This document shows, piece by piece, positions 1 through 8,881 of a stretch of 64,000 nt of DNA. The stretch comes from Pseudomonas sp. GTDB lineage: Bacteria > Pseudomonadota > Gammaproteobacteria > Pseudomonadales > Pseudomonadaceae. Numbering within the stretch: the first letter of the stretch is position 1; each line of letters opens with the position of its first letter. The stretch covers positions 124,001 to 188,000 of the forward strand of contig NZ_JAUYGD010000089.1 in the NCBI RefSeq assembly GCF_030690725.1. The letters run 5' to 3'. The position numbers were made by a program, and so were the translations under genes. The notes beneath the pieces were generated by a model. That model was given only the letters and a program-made list of their open reading frames with translations. It was not told where the DNA came from and ran no database searches.

Positions 1-354
1 CTGCGAATTTATATTGATAAACAGCCTGACGGCGTACTGATCGAAGACTGTGAAATTGTCAGTCGGCAGATCAGTGGTGTGCTCGATGTCGAGGACCCGA
101 TCAGCGCCGAGTACACCCTTGAGGTGTCCTCGCCAGGTATGGATCGGCCGCTGTTCACCATTGAACAGTTCGCCAGCCATGCCGGTGAGCAAGTGAAGAT
201 CAAGCTGCGCTCGCCTTTTGAAGGTCGACGCAACTTCCAGGGCCTTCTGCGCGGTGTGGAAGAGCAGGACGTGGTAGTGCAGGTGGATGACCATGAATTC
301 CTGTTGCCGATCGACATGATCGACAAGGCCAACATTATCCCCAGGTTTGATTGA
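1..354 (+). CDS. rimP: Ribosome maturation factor RimP (5'-truncated by window edge)
   Basis: The reading frame is open from base 1 and ends at TGA 352-354, showing the last 117 residues of a protein that is normally about 150 long. The family signature SSPGMDRPL is visible near the start of the visible part, followed by the C-terminal SH3-like barrel ending in NIIPRFD. RimP is needed for maturation of the 30S ribosomal subunit. It stands directly upstream of nusA, its usual place at the head of the nusA-infB operon. The true start lies outside the window. Confidence 0.95.
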   Translation: MRIYIDKQPDGVLIEDCEIVSRQISGVLDVEDPISAEYTLEVSSPGMDRPLFTIEQFASHAGEQVKIKLRSPFEGRRNFQGLLRGVEEQDVVVQVDDHEFLLPIDMIDKANIIPRFD

Positions 355-421
355 GACGCGGATCCCCCGCAAGTGGCGCGGATAGCGCGGATCCAATGGA
401 TTGCGAAAGGCGAGGCGTACG

Positions 422-1903
422 ATGAGCAAAGAAGTACTGCTGGTTGTTGAGTCGGTATCCAACGAAAAGGGCGTACCGGCGAGCGTAATTTTTGAGGCGC
501 TGGAGCTGGCTTTGGCCACGGCTACCAAGAAGCGTTTTGAAGATGAAGTCGAGTTGCGTGTGGCGATCAATCGTCAGACCGGCAACTACGAAACATTCCG
601 CTGCTGGACAGTGGTTGAAGAAGCTGACTTTGATGATCCTGCGCACCAGGTCACCACTGACATGCCGCGCGCAGTTGAAGCCAATGCAAAAGTTGGTGAA
701 GTGCTGGAAGAGAAGATCGACTCCATCGAGTTCGGTCGTATTGCCGCGCAAACTGCCAAGCAAGTGATTGTGCAGAAAGTCCGCGAAGCTGAGCGTGCTC
801 AGGTGGTCGAGGCTTATCGCGAGCGTCTGGGTGAAATCATCTCCGGCACCGTGAAGAAAGTTACCCGTGACAGCGTGATCGTTGATCTGGGTAACAACGC
901 AGAAGCCATGCTGGCTCGCGAAGACATCATCTCCCGCGAAACTTTCCGTGTCGGTGTGCGCCTGCGCGCCCTGCTCAAGGAAATTCGCACCGAGAACCGC
1001 GGCCCGCAGCTGATCCTCTCGCGCACCGCACCGGAAATGCTTATCGAGCTGTTCCGCATCGAAGTGCCAGAGATCGCCGAAGAGCTGATCGAAGTCATGG
1101 GCGCGTCCCGTGATCCTGGTTCGCGCGCCAAGCTGGCCGTGCGTTCCAAAGACAAACGCATCGACCCGCAGGGTGCCTGTATCGGCATGCGCGGTTCGCG
1201 CGTGCAAGCAGTTTCCGGCGAGTTGGCGGGCGAGCGTGTGGATATCGTGCTGTGGGATGACAATCCCGCGCAGTTCGTAATCAACGCCATGTCGCCGGCC
1301 GAAGTTGCAGCCATCATCGTTGACGAAGATGCCCATGCCATGGACATCGCCGTTGGCGCAGACAACCTTGCTCAGGCCATTGGTCGTGGCGGTCAGAACG
1401 TGCGTTTGGCCAGTCAGTTGACTGGCTGGACCTTGAACGTGATGACCGAAGCGGACATCCAGGCCAAGCAGCAAGCTGAAACAGGCGACATCCTGCAGCG
1501 CTTTATCGACGAGCTGGAAGTCGACGAAGAACTGGCCCAGGTGTTGGTCGAAGAGGGCTTCACCAGCCTTGAAGAAATTGCCTACGTACCGATGGAAGAA
1601 ATGCTCAGCATTGATGGCTTTGACGAGGATATCGTCAACGAGCTCCGCGCCCGTGCCAAAGATCGCTTGCTGACTAAAGCCATCGCCAACGAGGAAAAGC
1701 TGGCAGATGCCCACCCAGCCGAAGACTTGCTCTCGCTTGAGGGGATGGATAAGGCGCTTGCGCATGAACTGGCAGTGCGCGGCGTTGTTAACCGCGAAGA
1801 CCTGGCCGAGCAGTCGATTGATGACCTGCTCGACATCGACGGTATCGACGCTGAGCGAGCCGGCAAGTTGATCATGGCCGCCCGAGCCCATTGGTTCGAG
1901 TAA
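422..1903 (+). CDS. nusA: Transcription termination/antitermination factor NusA
   Basis: 493 residues, the length usual in Pseudomonas. The start chosen is ATG 422 (MSKEVLLVVE), not the in-frame codon 21 bases upstream, because NusA proteins begin with this sequence. Order: N-terminal RNA-polymerase-binding domain (about 1-130), S1 domain (about 135-200), KH1 and KH2 (KH2 shows AIGRGGQNVRLAS near residue 325), then two acidic repeats (about 365-490) typical of gammaproteobacteria. It binds RNA polymerase and nascent RNA and modulates pausing, termination and antitermination. It sits 67 bases after rimP and 27 bases before infB, so it is cotranscribed with them. Confidence 0.97.
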   Translation: MSKEVLLVVESVSNEKGVPASVIFEALELALATATKKRFEDEVELRVAINRQTGNYETFRCWTVVEEADFDDPAHQVTTDMPRAVEANAKVGEVLEEKIDSIEFGRIAAQTAKQVIVQKVREAERAQVVEAYRERLGEIISGTVKKVTRDSVIVDLGNNAEAMLAREDIISRETFRVGVRLRALLKEIRTENRGPQLILSRTAPEMLIELFRIEVPEIAEELIEVMGASRDPGSRAKLAVRSKDKRIDPQGACIGMRGSRVQAVSGELAGERVDIVLWDDNPAQFVINAMSPAEVAAIIVDEDAHAMDIAVGADNLAQAIGRGGQNVRLASQLTGWTLNVMTEADIQAKQQAETGDILQRFIDELEVDEELAQVLVEEGFTSLEEIAYVPMEEMLSIDGFDEDIVNELRARAKDRLLTKAIANEEKLADAHPAEDLLSLEGMDKALAHELAVRGVVNREDLAEQSIDDLLDIDGIDAERAGKLIMAARAHWFE

Positions 1904-1930
1904 GCAGTTGCGGCCTGAGGAGAGAAATGC

Positions 1931-4420
1931 ATGACGCAAGTCACGGTTAAAGAACTGGCCCAAGTGGTCAATACGCCGGTTGAACGCCTGCTGCAGCAAA
2001 TGAGTGAGGCAGGTTTGCCGCACAAAAGTGCTGAGCAAGCGGTGACCGACAGTGAGAAGCAGGCCCTGTTGGCCCATCTCAAGAGCAGTCACGGCGATAG
2101 CAAGACAGAAGAACCGCGCAAGATTACCTTGCAGCGCAAAACTACCAGCACCCTGCGGGTTGCCGGCAGCAAGACCATCAGCGTCGAAGTGCGCAAGAAG
2201 AAAACCTTCGTCAAGCGCAGCGCTGAAGAAATCGAAGCTGAAAAGCAGCGTGAGCTGGCTGAGCAGCGCGCTGTAGCTGAAGCGGCCAAGGCGAAAGCTG
2301 ACGAAGAAGCCAAGCGTCGCGCCGCAGAAGAAGCGCAGCGCCCTGCACCTGCTGCTGGCGAAGCGGTAGTTGAAGCGGCTCCGGTTGTTGCGGTTGAGCT
2401 GCCAGTAATGGCGGCTCCTGCGGCCGACGAGCGCAAGAAAGATGAACCGCGCCGTCCAGACAAAGCGCGCAATGATGATGCCGACCGTCGTGGTGGTGAG
2501 CGCAAGACCACCCAACATCGTCCGACCGTCAAGGAAAAGGCTCCGGCACCACGTGTTGCGCCGCGTTCCATCGACGAGGAAAGCGACAGCTTCCGTCGTG
2601 GTGGTCGTGGCAAGGCCAAGCTGAAGAAGCGTAATGCTCACGGCTTCCAGAGCCCGACCGGTCCGATCGTGCGTGAAGTGAAGATTGGCGAGACCATCAC
2701 TGTGGGCGATCTGGCTCAGCAGATGTCGGTCAAAGCCGCTGAAATCATCAAGTTCATGTTCAAGCTGGGTACCCCGGCGACCATCAACCAGGTGCTGGAT
2801 CAGGAAACTGCCCAGCTGGTTGCTGAGGAGCTGGGCCACAAGGTCATCCTGGTCAGCGACACGGCTCTGGAAGACTCCCTGGCTGAATCGCTGAAGTTTG
2901 AAGGTGAGACCTTTGCTCGTGCGCCGGTTGTTACCGTTATGGGTCACGTTGACCACGGTAAGACCTCGCTGCTCGACTACATCCGTCGCGCCAAGGTTGC
3001 TGCTGGCGAAGCCGGTGGTATCACCCAGCACATCGGTGCCTACCACGTAGAAACCGAACGCGGCATGGTTACCTTCCTCGACACCCCAGGCCACGCTGCG
3101 TTTACCGCGATGCGTGCTCGTGGTGCCAAGGCGACCGATATCGTGATCCTGGTGGTTGCCGCGGACGACGGCGTGATGCCGCAGACCATTGAAGCCGTTC
3201 AGCATGCTCAGGCTGCTGGCGTGCCGCTGGTGGTTGCGGTGAACAAGATCGACAAGCCGGGCGCTGACCTTGATCGCATTCGTAGCGAACTGTCGGTACA
3301 CGGCGTGACCTCTGAAGAGTGGGGCGGTGATACGCCATTCGTCTCGGTGTCGGCGAAAGTCGGTACTGGTGTCGACGAACTGCTCGAAGCTGTGCTGCTG
3401 CAGGCCGAGATCCTCGAACTGAAAGCTACTCCATCGGCCCCGGGCCGTGGTGTGGTGGTTGAATCGCGTCTTGATAAAGGCCGCGGTCCGGTTGCGACCG
3501 TGCTGGTTCAGGACGGTACTCTGCGTCAAGGCGACATGGTGCTGATCGGTTCCAACTACGGTCGTATCCGCGCCATGCTCGATGAGAACGGCAAGCCGAT
3601 TAAAGAAGCAGGCCCGTCGATTCCGGTCGAGATTCTCGGCCTGGACGGCACCCCGGATGCTGGCGACGACATGAGCGTGCTGGCTGACGAGAAGAAAGCC
3701 CGCGAAGTGGCCCTGTTCCGCCAAGGCAAGTTCCGCGAAGTGAAACTGGCCCGTGCTCACGCCGGCAAGCTGGAAAATATCTTCGAGAACATGGGCCAGG
3801 AAGAGAAGAAGACGCTCAACATCGTCCTCAAATCCGACGTCCGTGGTTCGCTGGAAGCGCTGCAAGGCTCGCTTAGCGGCCTGGGTAACGATGAAGTGCA
3901 AGTGCGTGTGGTCGGTGGCGGCGTCGGTGGTATCACCGAATCCGATGCCAACCTGGCGCTGGCCTCCAACGCTGTACTGTTCGGCTTCAACGTGCGTGCC
4001 GATGCCGGCGCGCGCAAGATCGTCGAGCAGGAAGGTCTGGATATGCGTTACTACAACGTGATCTACGACATTATCGAAGACGTCAAGAAAGCCCTGACCG
4101 GCATGCTCGGCAGCGATGTTCGCGAGAACATCCTGGGTATCGCCGAAGTGCGTGACGTATTCCGTTCGCCTAAGTTCGGTGCGATTGCCGGTTGTATGGT
4201 GGTCGAGGGTACGGTCTTCCGTAACCGTCCGATCCGCGTACTGCGCGACGACGTAGTGATCTTCGAAGGCGAGCTGGAATCCCTGCGTCGCTTCAAAGAC
4301 GATGCCTCCGAAGTGCGTAACGGCATGGAGTGCGGTATCGGCGTGAAGAGCTACAACGACGTCAAGGTCGGCGACAAGATCGAAGTGTTCGAGAAAGTCC
4401 AAGTGGCTCGTAGCCTGTAA
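1931..4420 (+). CDS. infB: Translation initiation factor IF-2
   Basis: 829 residues. N-terminal IF2 domain (about 1-55), then a long charged, Ala/Glu/Lys-rich low-complexity linker (about 60-230), a second IF2_N-type segment, and the GTPase domain. G motifs are visible: GHVDHGKTS (G1), DTPGH (G3), NKID (G4), SAK (G5). Domains II, III and IV follow to the end. It brings initiator fMet-tRNA to the 30S subunit and promotes subunit joining. The ATG start follows a GAGGAGAG ribosome-binding site. Internal starts giving shorter IF2 forms are known in E. coli; I did not try to place any here. Confidence 0.97.
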   Translation: MTQVTVKELAQVVNTPVERLLQQMSEAGLPHKSAEQAVTDSEKQALLAHLKSSHGDSKTEEPRKITLQRKTTSTLRVAGSKTISVEVRKKKTFVKRSAEEIEAEKQRELAEQRAVAEAAKAKADEEAKRRAAEEAQRPAPAAGEAVVEAAPVVAVELPVMAAPAADERKKDEPRRPDKARNDDADRRGGERKTTQHRPTVKEKAPAPRVAPRSIDEESDSFRRGGRGKAKLKKRNAHGFQSPTGPIVREVKIGETITVGDLAQQMSVKAAEIIKFMFKLGTPATINQVLDQETAQLVAEELGHKVILVSDTALEDSLAESLKFEGETFARAPVVTVMGHVDHGKTSLLDYIRRAKVAAGEAGGITQHIGAYHVETERGMVTFLDTPGHAAFTAMRARGAKATDIVILVVAADDGVMPQTIEAVQHAQAAGVPLVVAVNKIDKPGADLDRIRSELSVHGVTSEEWGGDTPFVSVSAKVGTGVDELLEAVLLQAEILELKATPSAPGRGVVVESRLDKGRGPVATVLVQDGTLRQGDMVLIGSNYGRIRAMLDENGKPIKEAGPSIPVEILGLDGTPDAGDDMSVLADEKKAREVALFRQGKFREVKLARAHAGKLENIFENMGQEEKKTLNIVLKSDVRGSLEALQGSLSGLGNDEVQVRVVGGGVGGITESDANLALASNAVLFGFNVRADAGARKIVEQEGLDMRYYNVIYDIIEDVKKALTGMLGSDVRENILGIAEVRDVFRSPKFGAIAGCMVVEGTVFRNRPIRVLRDDVVIFEGELESLRRFKDDASEVRNGMECGIGVKSYNDVKVGDKIEVFEKVQVARSL

Positions 4421-4440
4421 GCACGAGTCGCAACACGCAG

Positions 4441-4482
4441 CGCCCGGCCCCGCTTTTGCGCGGCCGGGCGTTTGCCGCTTTT
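4441..4482 (+). terminator. GC-rich hairpin between infB and rbfA
   Basis: Perfect 9-bp stem CGCCCGGCC / GGCCGGGCG (4441-4449 with 4462-4470), then a broken T-rich tract (TTTGCCGCTTTT). It lies inside an operon whose downstream genes are essential. A partial attenuator or an RNA-processing/stability hairpin is therefore more likely than a full stop. Confidence 0.5.
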
Positions 4483-4528
4483 AGGTCCGCTGCTTTTTCG
4501 AGCAGCGTGACGAGTGAAGGTAGTAGAA

Positions 4529-4933
4529 ATGGCCAAAGAATTTAGCCGGGCCCAGCGCATCGGCGACCAGATACAGCGCGAACTGGCGCAGTTGATCCGC
4601 TTGGAAATCAAGGACCCGCGTCTTGGCGGCCTGGTGACCATCACCGCGGTGGAAGTCAGCCGTGACTCCAGTCATGCCAAGGTGTTCGTCACCATCATGG
4701 GTGGGGAGCCTGAAGAGGGTGTCGATCCCGTCGTGCAGAGCATCAAGGTGCTCAACGATGCCAGCGGCTTCCTGCGTATGCAGCTGGGCAAGGCAATGAA
4801 GCTGCGCAGCGTGCCGAACCTGCGTTTCCACTATGACGAAAGCGTGATTCGCGGTGCGCAGCTGTCGGCACTGATCGAGCGTGCAGTCAGCGAAGACCGT
4901 CAGCACGGTGATGAACACGAGGCCAAGGAGTAA
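4529..4933 (+). CDS. rbfA: 30S ribosome-binding factor RbfA
   Basis: 134 residues beginning MAKEFSRAQRIGDQIQRELA, the conserved N-terminus. An in-frame GTG 15 bases upstream is less likely because it would add MKVVE in front of the family start and because a GAAGG ribosome-binding site lies just before ATG 4529. Single KH-type fold. RbfA binds immature 30S subunits near helix 1 of 16S rRNA and matters most in the cold. It ends 4 bases before truB. Confidence 0.96.
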   Translation: MAKEFSRAQRIGDQIQRELAQLIRLEIKDPRLGGLVTITAVEVSRDSSHAKVFVTIMGGEPEEGVDPVVQSIKVLNDASGFLRMQLGKAMKLRSVPNLRFHYDESVIRGAQLSALIERAVSEDRQHGDEHEAKE

Positions 4934-4937
4934 GCAC

Positions 4938-5855
4938 GTGGCCCAGGTCAAACGTATTCGTCGTGCCGTCGATGGCATCATCTTGCTGGATAAGCCCAAG
5001 GGCTTTAGCTCCAACGCCGCCTTGCAGAAGGTGCGTTGGTTGCTGAATGCCGAGAAGGCCGGGCACACCGGTAGCCTCGACCCTCTGGCCACTGGCGTAC
5101 TGCCGCTGTGCTTCGGTGAGGCGACCAAGTTCTCCCAGTACCTGCTGGATGCTGACAAAGGCTACGAAACCCTGATGCAGCTGGGTGTCACCACTACCAC
5201 CGCCGATGCTGAAGGTGAAGTGCTGGAGCGTCGCCCGGTGACCGTTGGTCGCGCCGATATCGAAGCGGTTCTGCCGGGTTTTCGTGGTGAAATCAGCCAG
5301 ATACCGCCGATGTACTCGGCGCTCAAGCGCGATGGTCAGCCACTTTACAAGCTGGCTCGTGCCGGTGAAGTAGTGGAGCGCGAGCCGCGTTCTGTTACTA
5401 TTGCGCGCCTGGAATTGCTGGGCTGCGAGGCGGAGCAAGCGCGCCTGGCGGTCGATTGCAGCAAAGGCACCTATATCCGTACCCTGGTCGAAGACATCGG
5501 CCACCTGCTGGGTTGCGGTGCACACGTTGCAGAGCTGCGCAGAACCAAAGCCGGTCCCTTCGATTTGAGCCGCACCGTAACGCTCGAAGAGCTGGAGCGG
5601 GTACATGGCGAAGGTGGCAACGAGGCCGTTGACCAGTTCTTGCAACCGGTCGATAGCGGTCTGCAACACTGGCCGCTGCTGCAGTTCTCTGAGCACAGTT
5701 CGTTTTACTGGCTGCAAGGGCAGCCGGTACGCGCCCCGGAAGCGCCGAAGTTCGGCATGGTTCGGGTGCAAGATCACAACGGTCGCTTTATCGGTATCGG
5801 TGAAGTGAGCGAAGACGGGCGCATAGCGCCGCGTCGTTTGATTCGGTCAGCATGA
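4938..5855 (+). CDS. truB: tRNA pseudouridine(55) synthase TruB
   Basis: 305 residues from a GTG start (VAQVKRIRRAVDGIILLDKP). An earlier in-frame ATG lies deep inside rbfA and is rejected. The catalytic motif HTGSLDPLATGVLP carries the active aspartate near residue 44. A C-terminal PUA-like domain follows (about 245-305). It makes pseudouridine 55 in the T-loop of tRNAs. It is the last gene of the rimP-nusA-infB-rbfA-truB series; rpsO follows after 151 bases. Confidence 0.96.
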   Translation: MAQVKRIRRAVDGIILLDKPKGFSSNAALQKVRWLLNAEKAGHTGSLDPLATGVLPLCFGEATKFSQYLLDADKGYETLMQLGVTTTTADAEGEVLERRPVTVGRADIEAVLPGFRGEISQIPPMYSALKRDGQPLYKLARAGEVVEREPRSVTIARLELLGCEAEQARLAVDCSKGTYIRTLVEDIGHLLGCGAHVAELRRTKAGPFDLSRTVTLEELERVHGEGGNEAVDQFLQPVDSGLQHWPLLQFSEHSSFYWLQGQPVRAPEAPKFGMVRVQDHNGRFIGIGEVSEDGRIAPRRLIRSA

Positions 5856-6006
5856 CCGTAGCGCAGGCAGGGGGTTTCGGCTCTGGTCTGCGTGTATCGA
5901 GGGTGGCTGTTAATAGGCGCGGTCATACCTCACTTAAAAACACGGGAAGCGATTCCCGGCCTATTGCGACTGTTTCGGCAGTTGCCTAACTGAGAGGATT
6001 GCCCAC

Positions 6007-6276
6007 ATGGCACTCAGCGTTGAAGAAAAAGCCCAGATCGTAACTGACTACCAGCAAGCTGCTGGCGACACCGGTAGCCCGGAAGTGCAAGTTGCACTGC
6101 TGTCCGCCAACATCAACAAGCTGCAAGGCCACTTCAAGGCCAACGGTAAAGACCACCACTCGCGTCGTGGCCTGATCCGTATGGTTAACCAGCGTCGTAA
6201 GCTGCTGGATTACCTGAAGGGCAAGGATGTTAGTCGTTACAGCGCCCTGATCGGTCGCCTGGGTCTGCGTCGCTAA
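6007..6276 (+). CDS. rpsO: 30S ribosomal protein S15
   Basis: 89 residues, the usual length, with typical S15 sequence (TGSPEVQVALLSANI near 21, DHHSRRGL near 46, RRKLLDYLKGKD near 64). S15 is a primary 16S rRNA-binding protein. The 150-base leader contains a GGGAAGCGATTCCC hairpin. In E. coli S15 represses its own translation through the leader, but I cannot recognise that structure here. Confidence 0.98.
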   Translation: MALSVEEKAQIVTDYQQAAGDTGSPEVQVALLSANINKLQGHFKANGKDHHSRRGLIRMVNQRRKLLDYLKGKDVSRYSALIGRLGLRR

Positions 6277-6302
6277 GCAATGCTTACGCGTAGCTGACTG
6301 CC

Positions 6303-6346
6303 GAAGCTGGAAGTGGGGTTCGCCCCTGCTTCCAGCTTTTGCTTTT
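6303..6346 (+). terminator. Intrinsic terminator after rpsO
   Basis: Long hairpin AGCTGGAAG ... CTTCCAGCT with an inner GGGG-TTCG-CCCC stem, followed by TTTTGCTTTT. It separates rpsO from pnp. In enterobacteria partial read-through at this position and RNase III cleavage feed pnp autoregulation. Confidence 0.85.
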
Positions 6347-6488
6347 CTGCTTTAGCTGTTTTGGACGATAGCGGGTCCGATTCCCGTAACCGCCCACACA
6401 TTCTGCAAGACCCGTTTGTTCACGTTGACGTGATAGAACGGTTGCAAGAAACGCTTTCCCCAAGGGCAACAAAGAGAAGGAAAACACC

Positions 6489-8594
6489 GTGAACCCGGTA
6501 ATCAAGAAGTTCCAGTTCGGTCAATCGACCGTTACCCTCGAGACAGGCCGTATCGCCCGTCAAGCCTCCGGCGCAGTGCTGGTCACCGTTGACGACGACG
6601 TCGCTGTACTGGTTGCCGTAACCGGCGCCAAGACTGCCGACCCAAGCAAAGGCTTTTTCCCGCTGTCCGTGCACTACCAGGAAAAAACCTACGCAGCCGG
6701 CAAGATCCCAGGCGGTTTCTTCAAGCGTGAAGCCCGTCCTTCCGAGAAAGAAACCCTGACCTCGCGTCTGATCGACCGCCCGATCCGTCCGCTGTTCCCT
6801 GAAGGTTTCCAGAACGAAGTGCAGGTCATCTGCACCGTGATCTCCACCAGCAAGAAGACCGATCCGGACATCGCTGCGATGATCGGTACCTCGGCTGCTC
6901 TGGCCATCTCCGGCATTCCGTTCAACGGCCCTATCGGTGCCGCGCGCGTAGCTTTCCACCCGGAAACCGGCTACCTGCTGAACCCGACTTACGAGCAGCT
7001 CAAGGCTTCCAGCCTGGACATGGTCGTAGCCGGTACCAAAGACGCCGTGCTGATGGTTGAATCGGAAGCCAAAGAGCTGACCGAAGACCAGATGCTGGGC
7101 GCCGTACTGTTCGCCCACGACGAATTCCAGGTTGTGATCAACGCGGTTGCCGAGCTGGCCGCCGAAGCCGCCAAGCCGACCTGGGACTGGCAGCCAAAAG
7201 CTGAGAACACTGCACTGCTGAGCGCTATCCGTAGCGAATTCGGCGAGGCGATCTCCCAGGCTTACACCATCACCGTCAAGCACGAGCGCTATGCCCGTCT
7301 GGGCGAACTGCGCAATGAAATCGTTGCCAAGTTCTCCGGTGAAGAAGGCCAGCCGTCTGCCGGTGAAGTCAAAGACGCCTTTGGCGAAATCGAATACCGC
7401 ACCGTGCGCGAGAACATCGTTAACGGCAAGCCGCGTATCGATGGCCGTGACACCCGTACCGTACGTGGCTTGAACATCGAAGTCGGTGTACTGGCCAAGA
7501 CCCACGGTTCGGCGTTGTTCACCCGTGGCGAAACCCAGGCGCTGGTAGTTGCCACCCTCGGTACCGCGCGTGACGCTCAGCTGCTCGACACCCTCGAAGG
7601 CGAGCGCAAAGACCCCTTCATGCTGCACTACAACTTCCCGCCGTACTCGGTGGGCGAGTGTGGTCGTATGGGCGCTACTGGCCGCCGCGAAATCGGTCAC
7701 GGCCGCCTGGCCCGTCGTTCGGTTCAGGCCATGCTGCCAGCTGCCGACGTGTTCCCGTACACCATCCGCGTGGTTTCGGAAATCACCGAGTCCAACGGTT
7801 CCAGCTCCATGGCTTCGGTTTGCGGTGCATCCCTGGCCCTGATGGACGCCGGTGTACCGATGAAGGCACCGGTTGCCGGTATCGCCATGGGTCTGGTTAA
7901 GGAAGGCGAGAAGTTCGCCGTTCTGACCGACATCCTCGGCGACGAAGACCACCTGGGCGACATGGACTTCAAAGTAGCCGGTACCGCCAATGGCGTCACT
8001 GCGCTGCAGATGGACATCAAGATCCAGGGCATCACCGAAGAAATCATGGAAATCGCCCTGAATCAGGCACTGGAAGCACGCCTGAACATTCTCGGTCAGA
8101 TGAACCAGGTGATCGCGCAATCGCGTACCGAGCTGTCGGCCAACGCACCGACCATGATCGCGATGAAGATCGACCAGGACAAGATTCGCGACGTGATCGG
8201 CAAAGGTGGTGCAACCATCCGCGCGATCTGCGAAGAAACCAAGGCGTCGATCGATATCGAAGACGACGGTTCGATCAAGATCTTCGGCGAAACCAAGGAA
8301 GCGGCCGAGGCTGCGCGTCAGCGCGTTCTGGGTATTACCGCTGAAGCTGAAATCGGCAAGATCTACGTCGGCAAGGTTGAGCGCATCGTCGACTTCGGCG
8401 CCTTCGTCAACATCCTGCCGGGCAAAGACGGCCTGGTGCACATCTCCATGCTGAGCGATGCTCGCGTTGAGAAGGTGACTGACATTCTCAAAGAAGGTCA
8501 GGAAGTTGAAGTACTGGTACTGGACGTAGACAACCGCGGCCGTATCAAGCTGTCGATCAAGGATGTAGCTGCTGCCAAGGCGTCGGGCGTTTAA
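6489..8594 (+). CDS. pnp: Polyribonucleotide nucleotidyltransferase (PNPase)
   Basis: 701 residues. The start is GTG 6489 after AGAAGGA. Order: first RNase PH domain (about 1-220), all-alpha linker, second RNase PH domain (about 310-540) carrying the catalytic site, KH domain with IGKGGATIRAI (about 560), and S1 domain with VGKVERIVDFGAFV (about 620-690). It degrades RNA 3'-to-5' by phosphorolysis and is a degradosome component. The 140-base leader between the rpsO terminator and the start is the expected place for autogenous control. Confidence 0.97.
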   Translation: MNPVIKKFQFGQSTVTLETGRIARQASGAVLVTVDDDVAVLVAVTGAKTADPSKGFFPLSVHYQEKTYAAGKIPGGFFKREARPSEKETLTSRLIDRPIRPLFPEGFQNEVQVICTVISTSKKTDPDIAAMIGTSAALAISGIPFNGPIGAARVAFHPETGYLLNPTYEQLKASSLDMVVAGTKDAVLMVESEAKELTEDQMLGAVLFAHDEFQVVINAVAELAAEAAKPTWDWQPKAENTALLSAIRSEFGEAISQAYTITVKHERYARLGELRNEIVAKFSGEEGQPSAGEVKDAFGEIEYRTVRENIVNGKPRIDGRDTRTVRGLNIEVGVLAKTHGSALFTRGETQALVVATLGTARDAQLLDTLEGERKDPFMLHYNFPPYSVGECGRMGATGRREIGHGRLARRSVQAMLPAADVFPYTIRVVSEITESNGSSSMASVCGASLALMDAGVPMKAPVAGIAMGLVKEGEKFAVLTDILGDEDHLGDMDFKVAGTANGVTALQMDIKIQGITEEIMEIALNQALEARLNILGQMNQVIAQSRTELSANAPTMIAMKIDQDKIRDVIGKGGATIRAICEETKASIDIEDDGSIKIFGETKEAAEAARQRVLGITAEAEIGKIYVGKVERIVDFGAFVNILPGKDGLVHISMLSDARVEKVTDILKEGQEVEVLVLDVDNRGRIKLSIKDVAAAKASGV

Positions 8595-8620
8595 TCGCCG
8601 GATTGCTTAAGCGCAGAACA

Positions 8621-8647
8621 GAGGGCCCTTCGGGGCCCTCTTTTTTT
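8621..8647 (+). terminator. Intrinsic terminator after pnp
   Basis: GAGGGCCC-TTCG-GGGCCCTC stem with a UUCG tetraloop, followed by seven T residues. Confidence 0.93.
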
Positions 8648-8752
8648 GCCTGCGAAAAGCCGAGCCGTCAGTGGGGCAACAGCTGTCGTGCAATATGCCT
8701 TGTGCAGATAGTCCCAACATGCAGATTGCACGACTCAGGCTGTTTTTGTATT

Positions 8753-8777
8753 TATCTAAGTTATTGATATTTAGATA
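8753..8777. promoter_or_regulatory. Dyad upstream of sigma-54-like promoter
   Basis: Perfect inverted repeat TATCTAA-N11-TTAGATA in an AT-rich stretch, centred about 59 bases before the start site predicted from the adjacent -24/-12 element. Its place and form suit an activator site, but no regulator is identified. Confidence 0.4.
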
Positions 8778-8797
8778 TAAAATTACTTTTAATGGGT

Positions 8798-8813
8798 TGG
8801 CACAGCACTTGCG
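8798..8813 (+). promoter_or_regulatory. Sigma-54-type promoter of BON-domain gene
   Basis: TGGCAC-AGCAC-TTGCG matches the consensus TGGCAC-N5-TTGCW except for the last base. The invariant GG (8799-8800) and GC (8811-8812) are 12 bases apart. The predicted start is near 8824, giving a leader of about 58 bases before ATG 8882. Confidence 0.6.
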
Positions 8814-8881
8814 ATAGTACTGGGGAGACTGCAGCTCGTACTGGCTTGCAGATTGTTCAGTACACGCAGGAGGCATTATTT

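Noticed and set aside
335..4402. A very long open frame on the minus strand (about 1355 codons) opposite nusA and infB
   Set aside because: It is antisense to two certain essential genes, has His/Leu/Gln-rich composition typical of the complement of GC-biased coding sequence, and shows no domain.
6360..6410. A tRNA gene before pnp
   Set aside because: Only a T-arm-like segment is present; no anticodon arm, D-arm or acceptor pairing can be drawn.
6420..8441. Long minus-strand frame opposite pnp
   Set aside because: Shadow of the pnp coding bias; no ribosome-binding site, domain or plausible protein composition.
8607..8876. Minus-strand frame of 89 codons between pnp and the BON gene
   Set aside because: It runs through the pnp terminator and the sigma-54-like promoter and has no ribosome-binding site or family resemblance.
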